From: CAZZBK01 sp964652155
Lineage (GTDB): Bacteria > Planctomycetota > Planctomycetia > Pirellulales > PNKZ01
DNA length: 29,609 nucleotides
Direction: 5' to 3'
Assembly (NCBI GenBank): GCA_964652155.1
Contig: CAZZBK010000071.1
Coordinates: forward strand, 1-29,609
The notes below the pieces were generated by a model. It was not told the DNA's origin, searched no databases, and saw only the letters and a list, made by a program, of their open reading frames with translations. The translations under genes and the position numbers were made by a program. Positions 8,875 to 15,734 of the stretch are shown one piece after another (positions within the stretch are counted from its first letter, which is position 1; each line of letters opens with the position of its first letter).

Positions 8875-10152
8875 ATGAATGTGGCGCGTGGCCTGAGTTT
8901 TTATGCACGCTGGGTCGTGTGGGTCGTGCTGCTGCACGGCGAGCGCGTGACCGACTCGAATACGGCGTCCGCCGCGGATCGAGTGCCGAAAATCGCCGTG
9001 ATTACGACCGTCTGGTATCACAATTCGCATGCGGACTTGATCGCCGGTCGACTGCTCGAGGGGCATACGCTGGATGGCCGGGGTGAGTTTCCGCAGCTCA
9101 AGTTGGCCTCGCTCTACACCGATCAAGTTCCCGAGAACGACAAGAGCCGCGCGCTGGCGGCAAAATTCGGCTTCCCGATCTATGACTCGGTTGCGAAAGC
9201 GCTGACGCTCGGGGGCGATCGCCTGGCCGTCGACGGCGTGCTGCTGATCGTCGAGCACGGCAAGTATCCCGAGTCCGATACCGGACAGTTTCAATTCCCA
9301 AAGCGGCGGCTGTTCAGTCAAATCCTGCCGGTCTTGATCGAGAGTCGTCGAGTCGTGCCGATCTTCTTCGACAAGCATCTGGCCGACACCTGGGCCGACA
9401 TTGCCTGGATCGACGGCGAAGCCCAACGGCTGAAAATTCCATTACTGGCCGGTTCGTCGCTGCCGCTCACCTGGCGTTATCCGCCCTTGGATGTTGCCCC
9501 CGACAAGCCGCTGCAAGAGATCGTCGCCACGTCGTACCACCGCCTCGATTCGTATGGCTTTCATGCGCTCGAAATCGTTCAGTCGCTGGCCGAACAGCGG
9601 CGCGGCGGCGAGACCGGCGTGAAACAAGTGCGCTGCTTGCAAGGGGCAGCCGTTTGGGACGCCGGCCGCAACGGACTATTTGACCGCGCGCTGCTCGACG
9701 CGGCCGTCGCGCGGGCTCCCTTCAAGCCACCCGCCGCCGGAAAACGGCTCGAAGAGATCGTCCAGCACCCAAGCCTGTTCACGATCGACTATCGCGATGG
9801 GCTGCGGGCCAGTGTCGTGACGCTCGACAGCGGATGGAACGACTGGAGCGCGGCCTGGAAATATGCCGATGGTCAGGTGCATGCCACGCGGTTTTTCACG
9901 CAGGAGCTGCGGCCCTTCATGCACTTCACTCAACAGCTCAAGGGCTTTGAGCGGTTGGTCCAGACCGGTCAGTCGCTCTGGCCAACCGAACGAACCGTGC
10001 TGACCAGCGGACTGCTCGATGCCCTGCTGATCTCGCGACGTGATGGTGGCCGCGGTGTCGAGACGCCGCACCTGGGCATCCGCTACCCGAGCAGCCAGCG
10101 TTGGCAACAACCGCCGCCGCCCCCTCCGGATCGTCCGTTAAATGGACCGTAG
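8875..10152 (+). CDS. Divergent Gfo/Idh-like protein, possibly exported
   Basis: Protein of 425 aa, 10 bases behind the exported hydrolase-like gene and probably co-transcribed. The N-terminus has a short hydrophobic stretch (WVVWVVLL at 13-20) that may be a weak signal or anchor. From residue 38 the order of segments resembles a Gfo/Idh/MocA Rossmann domain: a strand (KIAVITTVW), later VDGVLLIVEHGKYP where dehydrogenases have a VDAVVIATP-type strand, then FFDKHLAD where they have EKPLA. The GxGxxG dinucleotide motif is missing and the catalytic Glu-Lys-Pro reads Asp-Lys-His at 166-168. The C-terminus ends in a proline run. It is best described as Gfo/Idh-like and perhaps not a working dehydrogenase. 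The family name is an inference; the substrate and the need for NAD are unknown. Confidence 0.65.
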   Translation: MNVARGLSFYARWVVWVVLLHGERVTDSNTASAADRVPKIAVITTVWYHNSHADLIAGRLLEGHTLDGRGEFPQLKLASLYTDQVPENDKSRALAAKFGFPIYDSVAKALTLGGDRLAVDGVLLIVEHGKYPESDTGQFQFPKRRLFSQILPVLIESRRVVPIFFDKHLADTWADIAWIDGEAQRLKIPLLAGSSLPLTWRYPPLDVAPDKPLQEIVATSYHRLDSYGFHALEIVQSLAEQRRGGETGVKQVRCLQGAAVWDAGRNGLFDRALLDAAVARAPFKPPAAGKRLEEIVQHPSLFTIDYRDGLRASVVTLDSGWNDWSAAWKYADGQVHATRFFTQELRPFMHFTQQLKGFERLVQTGQSLWPTERTVLTSGLLDALLISRRDGGRGVETPHLGIRYPSSQRWQQPPPPPPDRPLNGP

Positions 10153-10168
10153 CGAGAGCGTTGCTCGC
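10152..10168. terminator. Short hairpin between convergent genes
   Basis: GCGAG (10152-10156) pairs with CTCGC (10164-10168) around a 7-base loop in the 26-base gap between two convergent stop codons. It may help end transcripts from both sides, but there is no U-run, so it is a weak call. Confidence 0.25.
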
Positions 10169-10178
10169 CGGGACTCAT

Positions 10179-13100
10179 TCACGGTGCGGGGGACACTAAT
10201 CCATCCGCCTCGGCCACGGCGCGCGGCACGAGCAACTCGGCAGGGCATTTGGCCCACAGGCTGGGCACCGAATACAGCAGCGGAAAAGCGAAGCCATTGC
10301 CGCTGATCTGAGCAAGGTTGCCATCCTCGCCGGGCTCGAGTGCGATCCGGTGCGTACCGCGACGACCGATATCGACTCCCCGCGATTTCACGAGCCCTTT
10401 CTCCGACGCGCCCCGGTACAACTGCAATTGCCGACGATCGCTGCGCCCCCAGTTTTCCAAGTCGAGCGACTGCGTTCCTTTGGGAATGTAGATATACACC
10501 GGGTCTTGCGTCAGCGCGGTGAGACGCGAAAAGTACGTATGGGGTAAACGCTCGGTGAACGCTCCCTGACTGGCGTCATAACCGAGACTCGCCAGGTTGG
10601 CCAAGAATCCCCCTCGACCGACTTCGATTCGATACGTGCCCGTGCGCGGCGCAGGAACGCGCACTTCGACCACGTGGCGCGGTTTGCCATCGTGCGTCTG
10701 AGTGAGCGGCCGAGATGCGGCTGTCGTCAGCGTCGCATCAACCAACGACGTCCAGCTCCGCTCCTTCGGGTCCCAATACTCGATGCCATACGGCACGTCT
10801 TTGGGCCCAAAGAAACGCAATTGGGCGTCATTCGCGGGCCAAGTGAATTTGAAACCGACCGTCTCGCCGCTGCGGGCGGTCGTGAGAAAGGGGTAATTGG
10901 CGGCCTGGGCGCTATTGTAATGCAGCGGCTTGCCGCTGCCGGGCGGATTCATCTGCGGCGACTCAAAGCGGGCGACGCGCACCAGATCGTTCACGTCGAC
11001 ATCCCGACCCCGTCGGCCGTTGGCCAATGTCGCATCGGCAAACAGCGACACCTGAATCTCGGGCCAATGCTCATGCAGTTGTCGCCACCACAGGGCCGTC
11101 TCCTCGGGCGTGTAATGGGCGGGCCCCTTGCGCAGTCCTTCCGGCACGACCTCGTCGATGCGGGTTTGCCAACCGAACGCGCGATGCATCACCATGTGCA
11201 TCGCCGTCATATACGACATTTGCCCCTTCCATAAAAACTCGACCAACTCGGGAGCGTCCGACCGGAAGCGATCGGTGTCTAGCAAATAGTAGAAGTACCA
11301 ATACTGTTTCAGGTCGTCGAGGCGACGCTGACAATCGGGTTGTTGCGCCGGGTCGATCTTCGCGTCGGCGGCGTCGATCAGGCGAATCGCTTGGGCCCAG
11401 GTGCCTGCCGCGTTGGCCGAGTAATTGTCGACCAGCATAAAATCGTAGTACGTTCGCATCTCGCGCCAACCGGCGCCATACGCGCGTTGGAACCACCGGT
11501 CGCGCAGGGCCGTCAATTCCTCGGCCGTGAGCCGGGCATTCCAGAGCACTTTGCTCATCAAATAGTAGGCCAGCCCGTACTTGCCAAAATTAAAATCGGT
11601 TTCAAACGCCAGGGCGCGAACGCCGCCGTCGAACGTGCCCCGCAAATCGGCGAGAATCCGCTCCGGCGCGGCACTCCAGCGGGCCGGAATCCCGTCGAGC
11701 GTGTGATCGGCGTAGTACGCGATGCTCGGAATGCGATACTCGCCCGATGGTTCGCGAGGCAGCATGGTCTTAAAGGCGGCCGCCATGTCGTGCTGCGAGG
11801 CAAACTGCTTCCACTCACCCAACCCGCGATGCTTCGGATAACCGGCGATCATCACGCGAATTCGCGGATCGAGGTTGATGTGCGGCGGCACGTCGTGAAA
11901 GGCGTAGCTGTAACAACTGCACCGCACCAGCGACTTCTTCGACACGCCCGAGGATGTCTGCCGTTGAGCCTCGGGTAGCGAATCGATCCAGCGATCGAAT
12001 TCGCTCAGCAGCCAGTTATTGAAAGCAAACACCACGTCGGCCGGAAAGCCGTAGTCCCAACGCTCCAACGGCTGATCGATGCCGCGATAGCCGTGCAGCA
12101 CGTAACGCTGCGGCCAAGCGACGCCATGCTCTTGCAGATAGCGTGGGTACCAATCGCGATGTTGCGGCCGCATCCACTCACGGATGTTTTGATACCCGGC
12201 GCCATCTTCCGCTTCGGTCCCAAAAACGAAGATCTCCTCGGGCTCGTCGGCGAAATGCTTCAGGGCCCGTTGTTTCATTTCCTCGAGCACGATTTGGCGC
12301 ACCACCGGTGCTGACACGTCGGCGTTGACCGCCATGCCGATCAGTTTTTGTTCGGTCCAGATTTTCCCGTCCGACAGATAGACGCGCCGATGGCCCGGTT
12401 CCCCTTGCGCGTCGGTATTGATCCACAGCTGCGACGCATTCGTGGAATCGGCCGCGGGGCGCGCCGCGTCGAGCCCCAAGTGATTCTCAGGAGTCAAGAA
12501 CCCGTCGGTCGATCCGCTTCGCAGCATCGCTTCGACCGTGCGTCGATGGTATTGATACATCGCATGGCCAGGAAACGTCGCCATCGATCGCCCGTGATTG
12601 CGTATCCCGATCGACCAGCGATCGTAACTCGCCGTCACCGATTCGTCGGCCGGATCGTTCAACCGCAGCTTGGGGCCCGTTTTGATCGTGCCGACACCGT
12701 ACGATTGCCCCGTCGTGGCCGTGAGTTGCCGCAGATAAAAACTCGGGCGATCGGCAAGCTCGACATCGAACACGAGCCGGTTGCGGTGGGTGGGCACGTG
12801 AATCCAATTCGGACCCATGCCTAAAACTTCGTAATCGACCGTCTCCAGAAGCTTCGGCACGGCGGCGATGAGTCCCTCGGCCGTGTTGGCCACAATGAGC
12901 AAGCGGTCGCGCTCGCTGCGCAAATAAAACGCTTCGCGATGGTTGTAGGCGTCCGAACCATCGTCGGCGAGCGCTTGCACGACGGCCCGGTCATCTCGCA
13001 CCTCAAGCGGCGCATGACGACGCAGCATCAGCACAATGCCGCGGCCGAGCTCGGCATCGCTCGTCACATCGAGCGTCACGCCGGTCATCCGGCGAATGCC

Positions 13101-13355
13101 ATCCTGCAAGTACAGCACGGCGTCGCGCAGCCGAGCCTGCGCCGTGTTCGCGGCCAGACGCGGTTGATTCATCGCGGTCCAATCGAACCCCGTGGCGGTT
13201 GCCGCGTCGTATGGCAAGACGATGGGCGGCTGTTGGGTCCGCGCAGGATCAACCGCCGTGTACGGCGCTGCCTCGCTGACCGTGGCGATGACCGCGGCCA
13301 TGATCGCCGCGAAACGGCATGCGAGTCCGGACATGGAAGGGGTGAGACCACTCAT
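10179..13355 (-). CDS. Large exported DUF4838 / alpha-glucuronidase-like protein
   Basis: Secreted protein of 1058 aa. A signal-like N-terminus (hydrophobic AAIMAAVIATVSEA at about 17-30) precedes an N-terminal region like the alpha-glucuronidase (GH67) N-terminal fold: alternating strands, QDGIRRMTGVTLDV, AEGLIAAVPKLLE. The central region (about 290-560) has segments typical of DUF4838 proteins: FGTEAEDGAG, then YAFHDVPPHINLDPRIRVMIA. The C-terminal 350 residues look like beta-sandwich modules. The start at 13355 has GGAG seven bases upstream; the longer frame starting at 13382 lacks this. It converges on the exported pair at 6102-10152. Proteins of this type are presumed extracytoplasmic glycan-active enzymes, but DUF4838 has no established activity, and I cannot point to the catalytic carboxylates with confidence. 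Confidence 0.75.
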   Translation of the reverse strand: MSGLTPSMSGLACRFAAIMAAVIATVSEAAPYTAVDPARTQQPPIVLPYDAATATGFDWTAMNQPRLAANTAQARLRDAVLYLQDGIRRMTGVTLDVTSDAELGRGIVLMLRRHAPLEVRDDRAVVQALADDGSDAYNHREAFYLRSERDRLLIVANTAEGLIAAVPKLLETVDYEVLGMGPNWIHVPTHRNRLVFDVELADRPSFYLRQLTATTGQSYGVGTIKTGPKLRLNDPADESVTASYDRWSIGIRNHGRSMATFPGHAMYQYHRRTVEAMLRSGSTDGFLTPENHLGLDAARPAADSTNASQLWINTDAQGEPGHRRVYLSDGKIWTEQKLIGMAVNADVSAPVVRQIVLEEMKQRALKHFADEPEEIFVFGTEAEDGAGYQNIREWMRPQHRDWYPRYLQEHGVAWPQRYVLHGYRGIDQPLERWDYGFPADVVFAFNNWLLSEFDRWIDSLPEAQRQTSSGVSKKSLVRCSCYSYAFHDVPPHINLDPRIRVMIAGYPKHRGLGEWKQFASQHDMAAAFKTMLPREPSGEYRIPSIAYYADHTLDGIPARWSAAPERILADLRGTFDGGVRALAFETDFNFGKYGLAYYLMSKVLWNARLTAEELTALRDRWFQRAYGAGWREMRTYYDFMLVDNYSANAAGTWAQAIRLIDAADAKIDPAQQPDCQRRLDDLKQYWYFYYLLDTDRFRSDAPELVEFLWKGQMSYMTAMHMVMHRAFGWQTRIDEVVPEGLRKGPAHYTPEETALWWRQLHEHWPEIQVSLFADATLANGRRGRDVDVNDLVRVARFESPQMNPPGSGKPLHYNSAQAANYPFLTTARSGETVGFKFTWPANDAQLRFFGPKDVPYGIEYWDPKERSWTSLVDATLTTAASRPLTQTHDGKPRHVVEVRVPAPRTGTYRIEVGRGGFLANLASLGYDASQGAFTERLPHTYFSRLTALTQDPVYIYIPKGTQSLDLENWGRSDRRQLQLYRGASEKGLVKSRGVDIGRRGTHRIALEPGEDGNLAQISGNGFAFPLLYSVPSLWAKCPAELLVPRAVAEADGLVSPAP

Positions 13356-13449
13356 TTCCGCTCCAACTCGACGGAGGGCCAATCTATCGAAGCCTGCGCG
13401 GCGATTGAGTCAGGGCTCTGGCACTGCGCAGGGGTCAATGAAACCGACC

Positions 13450-13490
13450 GGGACTGCCCAATATTTGCGAAGCAAACTGGAGCGGTCCCC
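13450..13490. repeat. Imperfect palindrome of the GGGACNGYCC type, possible tRNA terminator
   Basis: GGGACTGCCC at the left is mirrored, with mismatches, by GCGGTCCCC at the right; the inner arms are ATTTGC and GCAAACT around a 3-base loop. It lies just downstream of the tRNA-Lys gene and could form a roughly 20-pair stem in that transcript. It is a degenerate relative of the cleaner palindrome at 21106-21156 (same GGGACTG-CCC opening, A/T-rich inner arms). The remaining bases between the DUF4838-like gene and the tRNA hold nothing else that I recognise. Confidence 0.5.
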
Positions 13491-13509
13491 TTCGCATTCT
13501 CATTTGGAG

Positions 13510-13582
13510 TGACCCCGCCGGGACTCGAACCCGGGACACCGTGATTAAAAGTCACGTGCTCTACCAACTGAGCTACGAGGTC
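13510..13582 (-). tRNA. tRNA-Lys (anticodon UUU)
   Basis: Folds as a complete 73-base cloverleaf on the minus strand. The acceptor stem is GACCTCG with CGGGGTC (one G-T pair). The D arm is GCTC-AGTTGGTA-GAGC. The anticodon arm is CGTGA-CTTTTAA-TCACG, with TTT at positions 34-36, preceded by T33 and followed by A37. The variable loop has five bases, and the T arm is CCGGG-TTCGAGT-CCCGG. The discriminator is A. No 3' CCA is encoded, so it must be added by the CCA-adding enzyme. Confidence 0.97.
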
Positions 13583-13610
13583 TGACTTGGCCTAGCGGTC
13601 AAGAACCCGC

Positions 13611-13616
13611 ATTATA
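13611..13616 (-). promoter_or_regulatory. Perfect -10 box of the tRNA-Lys gene
   Basis: TATAAT on the minus strand, all six consensus bases, places the start of transcription about 22 bases before the mature tRNA 5' end. No good -35 hexamer is visible at 16-18 bases, so the strong -10 may compensate. The leader contains a small GCGG/CCGC hairpin. Confidence 0.6.
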
Positions 13617-13678
13617 GAGGCTCGCCACCCGAATCCTAGATGCTAACCCCGCGCGATCGAGCAATTTCCACCCCGCTT

Positions 13679-13779
13679 ATTGAGATTCAGGTAATTAAAT
13701 TCACCGGACGCCCCACGAGAGTCCGTTCATACCGGCCTCGCGTTGCTCGGCCTACGAAATTCATTATCTGAGGCTCAAT
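13679..13779. repeat. 101-bp dispersed repeat with imperfect terminal inverted repeats, copy 1
   Basis: This element is about 86% identical by eye to 29496-29596, over the same 101-base length and in the same orientation. Its ends are inverted copies of each other: ATTGAG at the left and CTCAAT at the right, extending inward with mismatches (TCAG, TAAT and AATT blocks match) for about 22 bases. The core holds CGGAC-loop-GTCCG and a GGCC-flanked segment. There is no open reading frame. Size, ends and intergenic placement fit a MITE-like or REP-like element. The right end overlaps the final codons of pntB and provides its TGA stop. Between it and the tRNA promoter (13617-13678) I see nothing. 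Confidence 0.75.
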
Positions 13780-15214
13780 GGCTGTCCTTCACCGCGGCAA
13801 TCAACTCCAAAATCGCCTTCTTGCCGTCGCCGTAGTACATCATCGCGTTGTCGGCCGCGAACAACGGGTTGGGAATGCCCGCAAAACCAGGACTCAAGCT
13901 CCGTTTGACAATGACGACGTTGCGGGCCAAGTCGACGTTCAAAATCGGCATCCCCGCGATCGGGCTCTGGGGGTCGGTCCGCGCCAGCGGGTTGACCACG
14001 TCGTTCGCGCCGATCACCACCGCCACGTCGGTCTCCGGAAACATCGCGTTCACCTCGTCCATTTCCTTCATCTGATCGTAGGGCACATTGGCCTCGGCCA
14101 GTAGCACGTTCATGTGCCCCGGCATGCGCCCCGCCACGGGATGAATTGCATAAATCACTTCGACACCCCGCGCCTGCAACAGGTTCGCCAGATCGCGCAC
14201 CGCGTGCTGCGCTTGGGCCACCGCCAGTCCGTAGCCCGGCACGATCACCACCCGCCGGGCCGAATCGAACAGCATGGCAATTTCCTCGGGACTCGCGCTT
14301 TTCACCTTGGCGTACACTTCGCTGTCCTTGCCCATGCTCGTCGCGCTAGCCGCTTTGCCAAACAGCACGTTGCCAAGCGAGCGGTTCATCGCCTTGCACA
14401 TGATCTGCGACAGGATGATGCCCGACGCTCCAACGAGCGAACCGGAAATAATCAGGCCGTTGTTGTTGATCACGAAACCCGTGGCGGCGGCGGCAATGCC
14501 GCTGTACGAATTGAGCAAGCAGATCACCACGGGCATGTCGGCGCCGCCGATGGGCACGGTGAGCAGAATGCCCAGCGCGCTGGCAAAGGCGATCAGGAGC
14601 CAAAAGGCGGGGATCGCCGCGGCCGGATCGCTTGCCGAGGCCGACATCCACGCGCCGCAACCCAACGATGCGGCCGCGAGCAGGATGTTGAGCTGCTGCT
14701 GGCCGGTGAAGACCCAGGGCTTGCTGAAGGCCTTGATCTCTTGCAGCTTGGCGAACGCGACGAGGCTCCCCCAGAACGTGACCGCGCCAATGATGCCTGA
14801 CAGGGCCGTGGCAATCACCGGCTGCCCCCAAGGGGCGAGCAGGTGATGATCGGGCGAGAACGTCTGATGCAGCTCGCCACCCGCCACGAGCAGCGACGCC
14901 GCTCCGCCAAAGCCGTTGAGCAAGCCCACCATCTGTGGCATCGCGGTCATCTGGACCTTGACGGCCAACAGAATGCCGATGAGCGACCCCAACGCAATCC
15001 CCGCGAAGATATACGTGTAATTGGCCGGGCTCCCCAGCTCATGCAGCCGATCGATGAGCGGCTTCTCGAACAGCGCCGCGACGATGGCCACGGCCATGCC
15101 GAGCGCGCCGAGCAAATTGCCGCGCACGGCCGTGCGCGGATGGGCCAGCATCTTGAACGCCACGATGAACAGCGTGGCCGCGACGAGGTACGCCAGGTTA
15201 ATCCAAGAGGACAT
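13775..15214 (-). CDS. pntB: NAD(P) transhydrogenase, beta subunit
   Basis: Membrane subunit of the proton-translocating transhydrogenase, 479 aa, which reduces NADP+ with NADH at the expense of the proton gradient. The first 270 residues hold many hydrophobic helices (opening INLAYLVAATLFIVAFKML). The C-terminal domain III binds NADP(H): VVIVPGYGLAVAQAQ carries the GxGxxA-type motif, followed by HPVAGRMPGHMNVLLAEA, the GANDVVNP loop and KRSLSPGFAG. These are family hallmarks. The start at 15214 matches the usual N-terminus; the open frame to 15319 runs through repeat DNA. No Shine-Dalgarno is visible, because the leader just upstream is a heptamer array (15216-15257). It is third in the operon after the two alpha parts. 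Its stop codon lies inside a dispersed repeat. Confidence 0.97.
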   Translation of the reverse strand: MSSWINLAYLVAATLFIVAFKMLAHPRTAVRGNLLGALGMAVAIVAALFEKPLIDRLHELGSPANYTYIFAGIALGSLIGILLAVKVQMTAMPQMVGLLNGFGGAASLLVAGGELHQTFSPDHHLLAPWGQPVIATALSGIIGAVTFWGSLVAFAKLQEIKAFSKPWVFTGQQQLNILLAAASLGCGAWMSASASDPAAAIPAFWLLIAFASALGILLTVPIGGADMPVVICLLNSYSGIAAAATGFVINNNGLIISGSLVGASGIILSQIMCKAMNRSLGNVLFGKAASATSMGKDSEVYAKVKSASPEEIAMLFDSARRVVIVPGYGLAVAQAQHAVRDLANLLQARGVEVIYAIHPVAGRMPGHMNVLLAEANVPYDQMKEMDEVNAMFPETDVAVVIGANDVVNPLARTDPQSPIAGMPILNVDLARNVVIVKRSLSPGFAGIPNPLFAADNAMMYYGDGKKAILELIAAVKDSH

Positions 15215-15215
15215 A

Positions 15216-15257
15216 GGAGACTGGAAACTGGAGGCAAGAGACTGGAGTAAAGAGGAC
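15216..15257. repeat. Heptamer tandem array abutting the pntB start
   Basis: On the plus strand the sequence is cut cleanly into sevens: GGAGACT, GGAAACT, GGAGGCA, AGAGACT, GGAGTAA, AGAGGAC. It starts one base beyond the pntB start codon. A second, inverted array (15323-15350) lies at the other side of the same gap. Confidence 0.75.
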
Positions 15258-15322
15258 GCACGAGGCAAACTTCGATGGCAAGGCGGAGATAACGTAGCCG
15301 TCGCGCCAGAGTTCCTCACTCT

Positions 15323-15350
15323 GGTCTCCGGTCTCCCGTCTCCCGTCTCG
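15323..15350. repeat. Inverted heptamer tandem array abutting the pntAB stop
   Basis: Four consecutive sevens on the plus strand: GGTCTCC, GGTCTCC, CGTCTCC, CGTCTCG. These are the complement type of the array at 15216-15257, so the two could pair imperfectly across the 138-base gap. The array ends two bases from the pntAB stop codon. Confidence 0.75.
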
Positions 15351-15352
15351 CT

Positions 15353-15634
15353 CTATTCCTTGCGTTTGAACATGGCGAGCATGCGATGCGTGACCAAAAA
15401 GCCGCCAACGACGTTGATCGTCGCGAACACGGTGGCCAAAAAGCCCAGCGTGGTCGTGAAGTCGCTGACCGATGCCCCGGCGACGATCATCGAGCCTATG
15501 ATCGTAATGCCGCTGACGGCATTCGAGCCGCTGGTAAGCGGCGTGTGCAAAATGGGAGGCACTTTCGTGATGACTTCAAAGCCAACCCACATGGCCAGCA
15601 CGAAAATCGTCAGCGCGGTGATAAAGGTGTCCAT
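15353..15634 (-). CDS. pntAB: NAD(P) transhydrogenase, small membrane alpha subunit
   Basis: The C-terminal membrane part of the alpha chain as a separate 93-aa protein, as in the three-subunit enzymes of Rhodospirillum type. It has three hydrophobic helices: about 5-24 (ITALTIFVLAMWVGFEVI), about 39-60 (AVSGITIIGSMIVAGASVSD), and about 64-84 (LGFLATVFATINVVGGFLV). The segments VITKVPPILHTPLTSGSNA and INVVGGFLVTHRML are characteristic of the family. It partners with pntAA (soluble NAD-binding part) and PntB. The start codon is at 15632-15634, four bases from a heptamer array, with no obvious ribosome site. Translation may rely on coupling or on the structured leader. Confidence 0.96.
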   Translation of the reverse strand: MDTFITALTIFVLAMWVGFEVITKVPPILHTPLTSGSNAVSGITIIGSMIVAGASVSDFTTTLGFLATVFATINVVGGFLVTHRMLAMFKRKE

Positions 15635-15638
15635 GGGA

Positions 15639-15680
15639 GAGTTCTCAGTTTTCGGTTTTCAGTTTTCAGTTCTCGGTTAG
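15639..15680. repeat. Heptamer tandem array, left arm of a large hairpin
   Basis: Plus-strand sevens GAGTTCT, CAGTTTT, CGGTTTT, CAGTTTT, CAGTTCT, CGGTTAG. The stretch 15647-15674 is complementary to 15700-15727 with one mismatch in 28, so the gap between pntAA and pntAB can form a long stem with a loop of about 25 bases. Confidence 0.85.
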
Positions 15681-15700
15681 AGTTTCTGTCTCGGCAACGG

Positions 15701-15728
15701 AGAACAGAAAACTGAAAACCGAAAACTC
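15701..15728. repeat. Inverted heptamer tandem array, right arm of the hairpin
   Basis: Plus-strand sevens AGAACAG, AAAACTG, AAAACCG, AAAACTC, the reverse complement type of the array at 15639-15680. It ends seven bases from the pntAA stop codon. It could slow or partly end transcription between the two alpha genes, or simply be repeat DNA. Confidence 0.85.
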
Positions 15729-15734
15729 TCTTTC

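Noticed and set aside
13352..13567. Minus-strand 71-aa frame beginning MVEHVTFNHGVPGSSPG
   Set aside because: It is a translation of the tRNA-Lys gene and its flank, a well-known kind of false protein.
15180..15319. Longer pntB N-terminus up to 15319
   Set aside because: The extra residues are a translation of the heptamer arrays and do not resemble PntB; the family N-terminus begins at MSSWINLAYL.
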